Part shown: in pieces, positions 1 through 11,111 of the stretch | How positions within the stretch are numbered: position 1 is the stretch's first letter | How the letters are laid out: every line of letters starts with the position of its first letter | Source: Cyanophora paradoxa | Taxonomy: Eukaryota; Glaucocystophyceae; Cyanophorales; Cyanophoraceae | Reading direction: 5' to 3' | DNA: 64,000 bases | Assembly: GCA_004431415.1 (NCBI GenBank) | Contig: QPMI01000013.1 | Coordinates: 62,001 to 126,000 of the forward strand | Program-made: the position numbers and the translations under genes | Notes under the pieces: model-generated | Seen by the model: the letters and a program-made list of their open reading frames with translations, nothing else | What the model was told of the DNA's origin: nothing | Databases searched by the model: none

Positions 1-1020
1 CGCTCTCCCAGTCAGGCGGGGGGATCCAGAGGGGGCGAAGGGGGGGGGGGGGGGGGTACCGGCGTAGCCTCCCTTCTCGCCGCCGGCGCAGACGGCGGTG
101 TTCTCGCTGCAGAGCTGCTGGTCGCCCTGGGAGCACCAGCGGCAGCCCAGGCACGAGCTCCGCTGCCAGCCGATCCCCACCTGCGCCTCCAAGTCAATCT
201 TCGAGAGATCGCAGATCTCTAGGCACAGCGGGCGGGCGGGCGCGCCGTCTGGCCGAGGGAGAGGTGGGAGACTGCGGAGCCGAGGGCGGAGACCTCGCCC
301 ACGATCTCGTGGCCCGACACCTGCGGGAAGGCCGCACTGCGCGCCAGTGAGGACGAAGCCGCGGCCGGCGCGTTTGATGTGAGCTTGGGCGCGAGCGCGA
401 GCTCGGGCGGACGCACGCGGGGCCCCACTCGCCGTTGATCAGGTGGATGTCGCTGTGGCAGATGCCTGCGCGCGCGCGCGCGCGCGTCAGCTGCGAGGCC
501 CCACGGCGCGCACGTGCACGTGCAAGTACTAGTACTTGAGCTTACCGCAGTACTTGATCTTGACCTCGACGTCCAGAGGGCCCAGCTCGTTTGCTTCGTA
601 CGTGTACTGCGGCGCGCAAGGTCGGTACGGTTCGCGCGCGCGGCCGCGACCGGACCGGACGGCGGCGGCAAATATTCATATGCGAGCGCCTAGCGCATGA
701 CCAACGAAAGGAATGCCACGGCTAGATGAAAGGATTATCGGCGATAGGATCCGCGACAGGGAGCTGCCGCCGCTAGCGCTGATGATCGGGCATGACGTTC
801 ATGTGCGGCGGTTCGCGTGCACACTCGCGCCGCGCACGCGCGAGCGGGGAGTAGCCGCCGAGCCAGCGCATTTGCTTCGTTTCAAGCATCTAGCACTCTG
901 GTCGTGCTAACCAGGGTGCATGCGGCGGCGCGGCGGTTAGCGGCGCACCGGCTTCACGACGAGGCCGGCCTCGTAGGCCGCGTAGGCGTTGATGGTTCGC
1001 GGCTTCGCGTCGATGGTCAT
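1..1020 (-). CDS. CAD/mannitol-dehydrogenase-type zinc alcohol dehydrogenase, 5' part (runs off the left edge)
   Basis: Zinc-dependent medium-chain alcohol dehydrogenase of the cinnamyl-alcohol dehydrogenase group, expected to interconvert alcohols and aldehydes with NADP(H). The chosen ATG is at 1020 (MTIDAKPRTINAYAAYEAG). Exons read as 949-1020, 547-607, 417-465, 246-336 and 180-60. They spell GICHSDIHLINGEWG (catalytic-zinc Cys and the CHSD motif), GHEIVGEVSALGS, and the structural-zinc lobe C-x2-C-x2-C-x7-C (CLGCRWC...LC). The intron 181-245 starts with GC rather than GT, yet joining it gives SLGQT-VGIGW exactly as in the family. Intron 1 (608-948) is long for this locus. The nucleotide-binding domain and C-terminus lie outside the window, so substrate preference cannot be judged. 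Confidence 0.88.
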
Positions 1021-1791
1021 CTTGCTGCCGGTGCACTTGGATCGCCTTGCTTGTGCAGGAAACTCCGGAGCGACTCTACCCCTTTCCCACACCTTCCCCC
1101 CACTGACAACCCAGTGACAACCCTTCGAAAACCGAGCGCGGCTAGCCTGCGCACCGTCACCGAGGGCATCTGCAAGATTCCAGCCTCTGTAATCTGCCAA
1201 CGCCGTGTCGCCGGAGCGCTGCGCCGCTTCCAAAGTGTCGCGGCACGCGCCGGCCAGCTGCGGCTGCCAGAGGAGGAACTCGCGGGGGTTACTTCCAGTC
1301 ACAGCAATGCGCTAGCTGCGCGTGTACACAGCCGCGCCCGGCACCGCTTACCGCTGCAATCGGTTTGTTCCCACAGTTCGACCCTTCCTGCAGTTTCCGC
1401 GAGCGGCTGACGCTTATGGAGAGATCAGCTCGAATCTGACCGCCGGAGACGGCGAGCTGCAGCCTGCAGCCCGCGGGCGGCTAGCGCAGCGTGCCGCGCC
1501 GCGGCTGCTGCGCGGCCTCGAGTTGGCGGCAGCTGGGCGGCCGCGCCTTGCCCCCTAGAGCAGCGAGATGAGGCTCCAGGGCGTCAGAGACTCGTCGGTG
1601 CGGAGCGGAACAGTCTATGACGAAAGCTCGGTCAGGCTCGGCGGGGTCTACAGGACGGCCGGCGGCTCGGGGCGCCCCGAGTCCCTCCTCCTGAACCCCT
1701 CCTCCAGTGCCTTCTTTCTTCGTTCAAATTCAAATTTTGAATCCGTTGAGCTCACGCCCGGCGCCCGGCAGTCAAGATCGCCTCGGTCGGG
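1021..1791. other. Intergenic region between divergent dehydrogenase and K+ channel genes
   Basis: I see no conserved coding exon here. It is the shared 5' region of two divergent genes. An additional non-coding or short coding first exon of the K+ channel could lie near 1560-1770, because a plausible CAG acceptor sits just before the exon holding its first credible ATG. Confidence 0.5.
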
Positions 1792-4700
1792 ATGGCCTCG
1801 CTCAACGGGTCGCACCGCGGGTCGCGGACGCCGCCCCGCAACAAGCAGGCCCGCGCGATCCCCGACAGCGAGAAGGCCCGCGGCGAGCTCTGGTACAGGC
1901 GAGCACACCGTCCCCCCCCCCCTCCCCCCCCGCCCCCCCCCCGCCCCCGCCCCGCCCCGCGCTGAACGTTGACGGGCAGGCACCGGCGGCTGGACCCGGC
2001 CGGCCGCGTCGCCGCGGCCTGCGACTGGGCGGCCGCGCTCTGCGTGGCGTGGGCGGCGGTGCTCGTACCCCTGCGGCTTGCCTTCCAGTGCGACGCGCCC
2101 TTCTGGAGGGCTCTGGACGCCGCCACGGACTTCGCGCTGCTCCTGGAGCTCCTGGTCAGGGCCCACGTCGCCCACGCCTCCGCCGGGCGCCTCGCCCTCT
2201 CCCGCTGGGCCAACCTCCGCGCCGCGCTGGGCGGCTGGCGCGGCGCCGCCCGGCTCCTCGCCCTCGCCCCGGCCCTCCTCCTCCCCGCCGAGCTGGCCCT
2301 GGCGGGCGGGCCCGCCCCCGGTCCCTTCCTCGTCATCCGGCTCCTGCGCCTGGCGCGCGTCCCCGAGGCCCTGGCGCTGGGCCGGGCCCTGGAGGCCTCC
2401 CGCGCGCTCGCCCTCCCCCTCGCCGTCCTTTTGAGGCACCTCCTCCTCCTCGCCCTCCAGGGTACGTCATTCGTCATCGCTAGCGCTCGCATTTCGATTC
2501 GTCCTCGCGGCTTCCTAACGCCTCCGGCCCGGCCCGCAGCGCACTGGTCGGCCTGCGCCTGGTTCGCCATCGGTCGCTACGCCGAGGAGGGGTACGGCAT
2601 CTCCGGCCACGACGCCACCTCGTTCACCAGCGCTCGGAGCTTAAGCTGATTCTGCGCAGGGAGGGCCCCTCGTGGCTCGGGGAGACGGCGCCCGGGGTAC
2701 GCGAGGATTCGACGGCGGGCCAGTGCGCCCCCCCCCCCCCCCCCCCCCCCTCTTCTTGAGCTTTCCGCTCAAATTTTGGATTCGAATTCAAATTCGAATT
2801 CGAACAGATACGTGGCATCGCTCTACTTCGCCGTTGGCGCGCTCGCCGCCGTCGGCCTCGGCGACATCCACGCCGTCCGTGTACCCCCCTTCTTTTCAAA
2901 TTCGAATTCAAATTTTTGACTTCGAATTTCTAAAAGGCGGCGTGGCGGGAGCGGCTCTTCTGCGTGTGCCTATTCGCCGTCAACTTCGCTCTGGTCGCCC
3001 GCGCCCTCGCCGACACCCGTGCGCGCGCGCGCCCGGAGCCGCCTGTTTTTGATCTTCCCGCCCCGCCCTTGTCTTGAAGCTAGAGCTATGACCATCCGAG
3101 CCGCTTATAATTAGGCTCTCGAGCCCCGTCCCCGCCTCACCATCGCTCCGCTCCGCGCAGTGGGCGCGGCGGTGTGGGGCCGGCAGCGGGCGGGAGCCTT
3201 CCGGGAGCGCATGGGGCAGCTGGAGTCCCTCATGGCGGCCGAGGCGTTCCCGCCCGCCCTGCGGGCCCGCCTCGCCACGCACTTCGCCCTCGCCGAGGAG
3301 GCCGCGGCGCCCGCCGCCGCCATGCTCGAGGGCCTCCCCTACAGGTCCGTCAGAGGAAGAGAAGGGATCCAGAGGCCTATAGGCTAGAGGCCTAGGCTAG
3401 AGGCCTAGGCTAGAGGCAGGCTAGAGGATTCGTTGGCTCTGTTTCTTTCTTTTTCTTTCTTTCTGGGCCTCCCCTACAGGTCAGAGGAAAATTCTGGATC
3501 CAGAGGCCTAGGCTAGAGGCCCAGGCTAGAGGCCCAGGCTACAGGCCTAGGCTAGAGGCCCAGGCTAGAGGCATAGGCTAGAGGCTAGAGAACTCGCCTT
3601 CGTTCTTTCTGACCTTACAGCGTGAACCGCAGCATGCGGTGCGAGGTGGCGGACCACAGGACGCGCGCGCTGGCTGAGCAGTGCGCGCTGCTCGAGGGCT
3701 GTGAGGGCCGCTTCGTGCAGGCCCTCGCCGTCCTCATGCGCCGCGCCGTCTTCACCCCGGGCCAGGCCCGCCCCGCCCCGCCCCGCCCCGCCCCGTCCCG
3801 CCCCGCCCCGCCCCGCCCTGCTCTGACGCCTTCGCTTATAGTACGTGACGCGGGTGGACGACCCGTCGCGGGAGATGTACATCATCGGCGGCGGCGAGGT
3901 CGAGGTCTGGAACGAGGACATCGCCCACGTATGCTATCCCGCCCGCCTCCTCTGCCCGCTCGCGCATCGCTGAGCGGGCCGCGCGCAGCCGCGGCGGGTG
4001 ATCGGGCGGGGCCAGTGCTTCGGCGAGATCTCCATGCTCTTCGGGTGGGCCCTCCCTCTCTCCCCCGCTCCTCCTGAGCCGATTCAACATCCTCATCCTC
4101 CTAATCCCCCCCGCAGGGTGAAGCAGACGCACACGGCGTTCACGCGCTCGCTCGCTGTCCTCTATGCAGTCGAGCGCGAACCCTTCGAGGCGCGCCCGGC
4201 CCCCGGCCGCCCCGCCCCGCCCCGCGCCGGCCTAGTTCTAGAAGAGGCGGCGCTTGTACTAGGGCCCGGCTCCGGGTTCTCTGCTTCCGCTTTGCTCTGA
4301 GCCGCGCCGCGCCGCGCTGCGTGCAGGAGCTGTCCCACGCCTTTCTGGACCAGGTGGCGCGTATGCGGCAGAACGCGCTGAAGATGGGCGCGGCGTCGCT
4401 GGGGCGCTCCTTCGAGGGGGTGCGGGCGGCGATCCGGCGGCTGGAGGAGGAGCAGCTGATGCGCCTCTGCTACTTCGCCGGCTTCAACGACGTCGAGAAC
4501 ATGGCGCGCATGCTCGACGGCGGCCTCGACGTCAACGCCGCCGACTACGACGGCCGCACCGCCCTCCACATCAGCGCCTCCGAGGGCCACGTCAAGGCCA
4601 CCGAGCTGCTGCTGCGGCGCGGGGCGGAGGCGGGGCGGCGGGACCGCTGGGGCGGCACGGCGATGCAGAACGCGGTGAAGTTCGGGCACGACTCGGTGGC

Positions 4701-6978
4701 GGCGATCCTGCGGCAGCACGGCGCCCGCCTCACCGACGCCGATGTCGGCGACGCCCTCTACATCGCCGCCTCCGGTGCACCCGCCCCACGCCTCCCGCCT
4801 CCGCCCCTGCCCAGCACCGCTGACACCGGCGGCGCGCGCGCGTGCAGAGGGGGACATCGAGACGCTGCAGCGGTACGTGCGGAACGGGGCGAACCCGAAC
4901 GTGTGCGACTACGACAAGCGGACGGCGCTGCACCTGGCGGCGTCGGAGGGGCAGCTGGCGGCCGTCGAGATCCTCCTCAAGATGGGTGCCGACATCGACG
5001 CGCACGACCGCTTCGGCTGCGCGCCCCTCGACGACGCCCTCCGCGGGGGGTACGAGGACGTCGCGAACCTCCTCCGGGAGAAGACGCTGCTGGGGGCGAC
5101 GACGGCCAAGGGCGGCGGCTCCTTCGTCTCCGGGGGGGCCTGGGGCCTCGCCTCGAGCCGCGCCGGCAGCGTTGTGGTCAGCGGCCGGCGCCGCTCGGAC
5201 GTGGGCAGCGAGGCCAGCGGCGATCACGAAGGCGCCAGCGAGGCGCTCTCCCCGCGGACGCCCTTGGTGCCCGTGCCGCAGCCGCGGTCCCTGGGCGCGG
5301 GCCTGGGGTCCCTGGCCGAGGAGCCGGCCCCCTCCTCCTCCTCGGACAGGGTCGGCACTGGCACCTGGACGACCGGCGCCGGCGCGCCCTCCTCCTCCTC
5401 CGTGCGCCCGGCGGCGGAGGCGGAGATGCGGCTGGAGACGCCGGGCGGGGACACGCCGCTCCTGGTGCTGCAGGCGGAGGCGGGGAAGGGCCCGCCGCGG
5501 CGCAGCGACATCCTGCGCGCCGTCGCGGCGGCGGCCGCGCACCACTTCGACGGGCACGGCACGCCCCACTCGGCGACCTTCCGCAGGGAGGCCCACGCCT
5601 CGCTCGCCGCCCTCGTCGGGCCCTCCGCAACGGCGACGGCCGCCCCTTCGCCCACGCCGCAGGCGGCGGCCTCGGCCGCGCGGCCGGAGGAGCAGCAGCT
5701 GCTCCGGCTCGCCTCGTTCCAGTCCTCGGGGCGCGCCCCACCGGAGGAGCCGCCCGCAGCCGGGGCCGCCCCCCCCGCCGTGAGCCCCTATCTATCTATC
5801 TCGTTCTTATTTGTTGTTGTCCCTCTCTCTCTCTGATTCTCCTCGGAACGACCAGTCCTCGTTCCAGTCCTCGAAGCGACCCTCCCTCTCCGTCTCAGGC
5901 CCCGACGAGCCGCCCGCAGCCGGGGCCGCCGTGAGCCCCTCTCTTCTCCTTCGTGTTATTCTTTTTCTCTCTCCTCTAAGACTCTGCGGCAGGCCGTGAG
6001 CTTCGCGCCTTCGTACGCGGCTTCCCCCGAGCCGCCCAAGGCCAGGGCCGGAGCCGTCGCGGCTTCAAGCCTCAGCCTCGGGCCTTCCCTGTCCCCCGAG
6101 CTCGAGCTCGAGCTCGAGCCGGACGGCTTCCCCGTGGTCTCCCTGCCGCCCCCCGGCCCCCTCCCCGCGCGCCCCCTCGCGCTCGGCGGCGGCTTCGGAT
6201 CCCTCGCCCCGAGCAGGGCCGGGCCGGGGGCGAGGGCGGCGCCGGCCTCGTCGCCGAGCCTGTCGCTGCCGCTGACGCGGGAGGCTGTGGCGCGCTTCGC
6301 GGGGGAGGCGGGCGCGCCACGCTCGGAGAGCCTGGGCCCCGGCCTGCGCCGCCGCGGCGGCCGCTTCACCCGCGTCCAGCGTGCCGACGCGACGACAGAC
6401 GGCGGCGGCGAGTCCCACTACGCCCCCTCTGAGGCGGGGCAGGCGGGGCAGGCGGGGCCCGGCGGCGGCGGCGGCGGCGCGGGGCGGCGCACGGTGGTCA
6501 TCACGCCCGACGACGTCCTCCAGCGCTTCATGCACTTCGTCGCCCTCCGCGAGGGCATCCGCGCCCACCGCATCCGGTGCCAATCAATCAATTACTTCTC
6601 TAAGTGGCCCCGACCTTAATTTCTAAGGGGCCGGGGCGCAGGTACGTCTTCGGAGGGTCGGACCTCGTGGTGCTCTCGGCGACGGCCCCCGTGCTGGAGC
6701 AGGCCTCCGTGGGGGCCGAGGCCGAGGCAGAAGGGGGGCGGGGGCGCCGGAGACGGGGGGCGGGCCCGCTCCGCGTCGCCCCCCGCGGCTGCGAGCGGCG
6801 CGGAAGCCGGGGCCGGGGCCGGGGCCGGGGCCGGCGCAGGGCCCTCCGCCCCCCCCCTCCTCCGCCCGCAGCCGGCATAGACGTGCAGCTGCCGGCGCGG
6901 GGGGCGTCATGGGCTCGCCCCTATCCGGCCTCCTCCCCCGCCGCGGGGCCCCCTTACAGATTTGAAGCTATCGCTTGA
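1792..6978 (+). CDS. Plant-type (AKT/KAT-like) voltage-gated K+ channel with cyclic-nucleotide-binding-like domain and ankyrin repeats
   Basis: Six-transmembrane K+ channel of the Shaker/AKT plan for potassium flux across a membrane. Order: S1-S2 (2000-2170), S3 and a weak S4 with three spaced arginines (IRLLRLAR, about 2335), S5 ending AHWSACAWFAIG (2540-2580), pore helix and filter YFAVGALAAVGLGDIH (2815-2875), S6 (2945-3010), C-linker (3160-3770), CNBD-like beta-roll (3841-4190; GQCFGEISMLFG), then ankyrin repeats from about 4490 to 5080 (DYDGRTALHISASEGH, DYDKRTALHLAASEGQ). A long Ser/Pro/Ala-rich tail follows. The filter is AVGLGD instead of TVGYGD, and the CNBD lacks the phosphate-binding Arg, so cNMP gating is unlikely. 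Introns 1899-1979 and 4190-4326 have GC donors. The start and the last 200 residues are uncertain. Compared with plant channels the architecture is complete; a terminal KHA domain is possible near 6490-6700 but not convincing. Confidence 0.85.
3331..3590 (+). repeat. Duplicated exon-end/splice donor with GGCTAGAGGCCTA minisatellite inside a K+ channel intron
   Basis: The segment beginning GGCCTCCCCTACAGGT at 3331 (end of the coding exon plus its donor) recurs at 3466 after 135 bp. Each copy is followed by GGATCCAGAGGCCTA and a run of imperfect 12-13 bp units of the type GGCTAGAGGCCTA (about 3372-3425 and 3500-3590). The true acceptor is near 3620 (TTACAG), so the second copy carries a decoy exon end and donor within the intron. 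Confidence 0.85.
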
Positions 6979-8161
6979 TCTTATCGCTAGCTATAGCGCT
7001 TACTATAGCCAGTTACTTAACTTGTCAAGAGAGTACTTGTTGCTTTTGAAGTGCCCGGAGTCGCTCCTGTCCGGCCTCCTCCCCGGAACCCCCGCCGGGC
7101 CGGACAGACTCTGAGATTCGATGTCAATGACTTGATTTTATTTCTAGCGCGTACTTCTTTGTTAATTGTAACGTATAGAGTATTCGTTGCCTAATATTTG
7201 CCGGTAGTGCCGAAGTAGTACAGAGTGCTGCAGACTCTGAGTTCACATGCACATGTAGATTTCATTATCAGAGTCCGACGGTCCGACGTCGACGTCGACG
7301 TTCTGTGACGGTCTGTTTCAATTCTTTGTGGATCCGGAGCGCTAGCGCCGGTTCTGCTTTAATAATGAATTTCAAGCTTGCCGCATTCTAACTAGTACTA
7401 GCTTGGCAACCCGATTCTGATCAGGCCTAGCCTAGTAGGGCCCCCCCGGGCCCCGGCCCGGGCACGACTCACTGTAATCATGAGCCAGCCTCGCAGGGCC
7501 CCGGCCGACTCGGCGACTCGCGGCGACTCGACGAGGAAGATCAGGAGCCTTAATCATGAAACCTGAAACGTGGCCATCCAGGTCCCAGGCCCCCGTTCAC
7601 GTGCGCAGTGGCAAACGCACGTGCATGCAGTTGCCGCACCGTGGCACTGTGGCAGTGCCTACTTTAATTACATAACGTTATTCAATGATTAAATCGATAT
7701 TTTGCTCGCATTCACGCCAACTTGGCAACCGCGGCTGCGACCGCGCTCGCGCATCCCAACGGCTCGCGATGGCGCGGCGGCGCCGCAGCCGAGCGCCTCA
7801 GACGGGGGCCGGGGCCGGGCCGGCGCGGTGGAGAGGTGAGGGCGCCCCACGGGCCAACGCGCACGTGGCCGGGGAAGAGGGGGAGAGGCTCGAGCGGAGC
7901 ACCGCCGGCGGCAGATGCGGGAGGGGGCCGGAGGAGGCGGAGGAGGGGGGGTAGGGGGGCGTGGCACGGGCGCGCCAAACCGCGGGAGTCGGAGGGGGGG
8001 GGGGGGAATGGGGGGAAAGAGAGGAGGGGCGCCAGCGGAGCAGACAGAGGCGAAAGAGGAGTACCGAGAGAGGTGGGGAGGGTGGGGGGGTGTTGTTGGG
8101 AAGGGCAGAGGGGGGAGGAGGGGGGGGGGTAAGAGGAGGAAGGGGGAGGGCCCGCCGAGCC
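6979..8161. other. Intergenic region, convergent 3' ends
   Basis: About 1.2 kb between the ends of the K+ channel and the MYND gene. The first 700 bases are clearly less GC-rich than the flanking genes. They hold short palindromic stretches (for example GTCGACGTCGACGTCGACG-like sequence near 7290 and CACGTGCATGCAG near 7618). From 7750 to 8160 the sequence becomes a G-rich low-complexity tract. Long open frames here have no domain character and I do not treat them as genes. Confidence 0.55.
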
Positions 8162-9056
8162 TCACCAGGTGGGCACCGGGTCGGGCACCGAGTCTAAAAA
8201 TAGCCGGAGTTCGAGCTCGTCGGGGGATGAGGGGCCCTCCGGGGTACCGGCGGGGGCCGGGGTCGCCCCCCCCTCCTCGCCGCCGCCGTCCCCCCCGGAG
8301 CGCCGGAGGGCGTACCCCCAGAAGTAGGCCTTGAGGGCGTCCTTCCGGCGGCCGCGGATGCGGTCCTGGAGGGGGCGGTAGGCAGGGGCGTCCCACGGGA
8401 CGAGGGATCGAATCCAGCGGGCGCGGTTCGTGAGGAGGATGACGCCGTCGCCCTGCGCCGGCAGCTGCGCCTTCACGACGAAGGGCCGCCTCCGCTTGAG
8501 CACCTCCTCCATGATCGGCCGCCGGTCGTACCACGGCTCCGGCGCCGCCGCCGCGGCCGCGGCGGCCTCCGGCGTCGCCGGGCCCGCGCCCGCGCCCGCG
8601 CCCGCACCCGCGGAGCCCTCCGAGCCAGCGGGAGCCGCTGCATCCGCCAACGCCGGAGCGGGGTCCCCGCTCGAGTCCGATGCGCCACCTTCTGGCGCCG
8701 ACTCCGGCGCGGTCGGTGCCGGCTCCGGCGGCGGTTCCAGGTGCGGCTCGAGCGGAAAGACGGAGAGCTGCGAACGAAGGCGTCAGTGCGCGCGCATGAT
8801 TCATCATCCGATAACGTAGCTAACGAGCCCGGCGCCCGATCGCGCCGCCGGCGGGAGGTCGGGGATGCGATTCGGCCGCGGCGCGATCGCGCTTCTCGGG
8901 GCGGCGCGGTCGGCGCACGTATCGCGTGTTGCAGACGTGCTTGTGCAACGCCCACGCGCCCTTGAAGCACGCCTTGCCGCAGAAGTACGCGCACTTGCAC
9001 CGCGAGCACTGCAGCGGGGCGCCCTCCGCCCCGCAGGCGCCGCAGCTTAGCATCAT
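8162..9056 (-). CDS. MYND-type zinc-finger protein with a novel C-terminal domain
   Basis: Two exons. Exon 1 (9056-8919) encodes a MYND zinc finger, MMLSCGACGAEG...LQCSRCKCAYFCGKACF...HKHVC, with the full C/H ligand set; MYND fingers usually bind Pro-rich peptides. A 151-nt GT-AG intron (8768-8918) joins, in phase 0, an exon beginning LSVFPLEPHLEPPPEP. It continues through a Pro/Ala/Gly-rich linker into a compact basic domain (PWYDRRPIMEEVLKRRRPF, then DALKAYFWGYALRR) and ends at PVPTW-stop. I do not recognise that last domain. The stop overlaps a possible GTGAG donor, so an additional 3' exon cannot be ruled out. An in-frame ATG 39 codons upstream (9173) is the alternative start; 9056 is preferred because the finger begins there. 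No SET domain follows, so this is not a SMYD methyltransferase. Confidence 0.7.
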
Positions 9057-9397
9057 TCTAGCTGGTGCCGGTGTGCTTGAGCTCGGTGCGGCGCGGTCGC
9101 TCGCTTTTGGGTACGATTTGGCTTCGGCGATTCGGATCGATTCCTCCCCCGGGGTACGTGCGAACGAAGTCATCTAGCCGAAATTCAAACGGCGCGAGGT
9201 CAAACGCCGCGCGATGGCCGCGCCCCGCGCTTCATCCGCGCCCATCCGCCTCCGAAACCCGATGCGTTCGCGTCGGACTCCGATCGTTATCTTAGGCTTC
9301 GCGCCGCGCGGCAGATCTAGAGCAGCAGCAGGCGAGCACAGAAGTGCACTTGTCGGCAGCCTAGCCCAGCAGAGAGATTGCCTTCGGTCTGCCAGCT
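9057..9397. promoter_or_regulatory. Shared 5' region of divergent MYND and GRAM-like genes
   Basis: A 341-bp spacer between two divergent start codons. No TATA-like element or repeat stands out; it presumably contains both promoters. Confidence 0.4.
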
Positions 9398-10567
9398 ATG
9401 CCTGCATCTAGCTTCGTCTCTCGGCTGCGGCGCACGACGAGCGCTGCGGAGCTCGACGAGCAGGAGCCGGCGATGCCTCCGGAGGCTAGCTCGTCCAGCG
9501 GCTCCAACAGCATCTTGATGGCGTTCCCGGCGTCCGAGCGGAGTGAGCGACCCCGTGCCTCCAGCTGTCTCCAGCGCGCCGCGCCTGACGAGCGCATCTT
9601 GCAGTCGACTGGTCGGTGGTGCGGCCGCGGCGCGGCGAGAAGTTCTTCGCCCTGAAGCATCGCGTGGCGGTCAAGATCCGCTGCAAGAACCCGTCGCCGG
9701 TCGTCATGGAGGTGAGCGAGCGAACGAGCGAGCGCGGCCCGCCCCCTGCGCCAGCTGGCGCGCGGCGGCGGCAGCGGCGGCGGCTGACCCGGCCCGCCGC
9801 GCCCGCCCCGCAGGCGATGTGCGACCTTTACGTGTCGGACTGCCGGCTGGTGATGATCCCGGAGCGGGGGCGCGTGGTCAACGGGCGCCAGATCGACGCC
9901 GTCGAGTGCGAGCTCGCCGGGCTCGAGGACGAGTGCCTCGCGCCCGTCCCCTCCAGCCCCTTCCGTGCGCCCCCGCCCCCGCCCCCGCCGCTCCGCCTAC
10001 TCCGCGCCGCTGATCATGAGGGCCCGGCCCGGTCCCCGCAGGCGAGGAGTGCGTGGAGTTCGAGGTGAAGGAGGGCTTCGGGCGGGCCGGCCGCTTCACC
10101 CTCTCCTGCACGCACGCCCTCGACCTGTTCGTCCTCCTCCTCACCCTCCTCCTCCACGTCCGATTCATTCCCGCCCGCCAGCCCCGTGCGCCCTTCTTCC
10201 CCCCCGCCCAGCCATCCTTCCACCGCGCCCCGCTGACGAACGTACCCCTCGCCCTTCAGACGTCCTGCTGCTGACCGACCCGGCGGAGATCGCGCGGATG
10301 TGCGCGCCGCCGCCGGCGCGGCCGCCGGTGCGAACGGCGTACTACGTCCCGGGCTCGGGCGAGCTCTTCCTGTGCGAGGAGCGCCCCGACGCCGGCGGCT
10401 TCTGCATGCCGAACCTCTCGCGGCCGTACGACGCGCTGGAGTTCGCGGAGATGGCGGCGCGCCTGCGGCTCCTCTCGGCGCGGAAGCAGGCCGAGGAGGA
10501 GGAGGCGCGCCTCGTCTCCACCGCCAAGCTCCACCGGCCCCGCCCCGCCCGCTCCGCCAGCCCCTAG
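9398..10567 (+). CDS. Unknown protein, possibly GRAM/PH-like
   Basis: The start ATG at 9398 opens an acidic Ser-rich leader (MPASSFVSRLRRTTSAAELD). This joins over a GT-AG intron to ERIDWSVVRPRRGEKFF, then CDLYVSDCRLVMIPERG, then EECVEFEVKEGFGRAGRFTLSC, and finally DVLLLTDPAEIARMC...YYVPGSGELFLCEERPDAGGF and a Lys/Arg-rich C-terminus ending at 10567. The beta-strand pattern around CDLYVSDCRLVMIP resembles the core of GRAM domains (gxLyvTxxRLxFip), which bind phosphoinositides, but the match is short and this is only a suggestion. The intron 9965-10041 has a GTGCG donor. The junction near 10150-10260 is uncertain. Confidence 0.5.
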
Positions 10568-11111
10568 CCGATCGCGAGCGCTAGCCGCCCGATCGATAAT
10601 TTCAATCACGTGCACAGCAGGAAAGTTACTTACGTTATAATTATAAGCTGATCAGTGTACACAACCTTTCGAGTAGATTACTGAATTCGTCGAAGGTATC
10701 GCTCTACTAGTTAGTTTTTCAATTATGCAAGTGTCGAGTCTATCTGCCAAACGCAGCTCCGTTAGCATGTACTAGTGTCTCGCAAGTACTAGTGATGTCA
10801 AGCTTCAAATGCTATGTAAATGAAAAGAGTTCAAAACTATCGCTGAGCTTAAACTGACCAGCCCAGCGGCTTACAACCAATGAATTTCATACGCACCACC
10901 GCCTAGGCATGTACGTTGTACAACGTTGTACAACTAATTACGAAGTTATATAATATACACTCATGATAATAATTAGGAACTGCAGCTGCGCATGCAGCTG
11001 CAGCTGGCGATGGCGATGGGCATCATTGGGAAGGCACTAACAAACCATCGGGAACAGGGGTGAATTGAAAGAAACTGTAAAGGGAAAGGGTAATGTTAAT
11101 TAATCGAGTAT
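10568..11111. other. AT-richer intergenic region, convergent 3' ends
   Basis: The region is markedly less GC-rich than the genes on either side. It contains a small inverted-repeat cluster, TGTACGTTGTACAACGTTGTACAAC at about 10911-10935, and CAGCTGC/GCATGC palindromes near 10980-11005. No coding exon is seen. Confidence 0.5.

Noticed and set aside
1648-2570. Minus-strand open frames of 263 and 272 codons
   Set aside because: They are antisense to the K+ channel S1-S5 exons. Composition is Gly/Arg/Glu repetitive, as expected from the complement of GC-rich coding DNA.
3372-3590. CRISPR-like array
   Set aside because: The units are contiguous 12-13 bp imperfect repeats without spacers, inside an intron of a eukaryotic gene; it is a minisatellite.
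5770-5840. End of the K+ channel at the TGA near 5835
   Set aside because: Splice-like GTGAGCCCC donors at 5779 and 5931 and repeated exon motifs (SSFQSS, PPAAGAA) show that the gene continues through further exons to about 6978.
6100-6125. CTCGAG repeat (LELELE) as a regulatory E-box array
   Set aside because: It is in frame within the K+ channel tail and encodes a simple Glu-Leu repeat; no evidence for a regulatory role.
7689-8807. Long minus-strand open frame of 372 codons
   Set aside because: It is Pro/Arg low-complexity without domain character and overlaps, in another frame, the MYND gene whose family sequence is clear. It reflects high GC, which removes stop codons.
8162-9056. SMYD-type histone methyltransferase
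   Set aside because: Only the MYND finger is present; no SET-domain motifs were found in the downstream exon.
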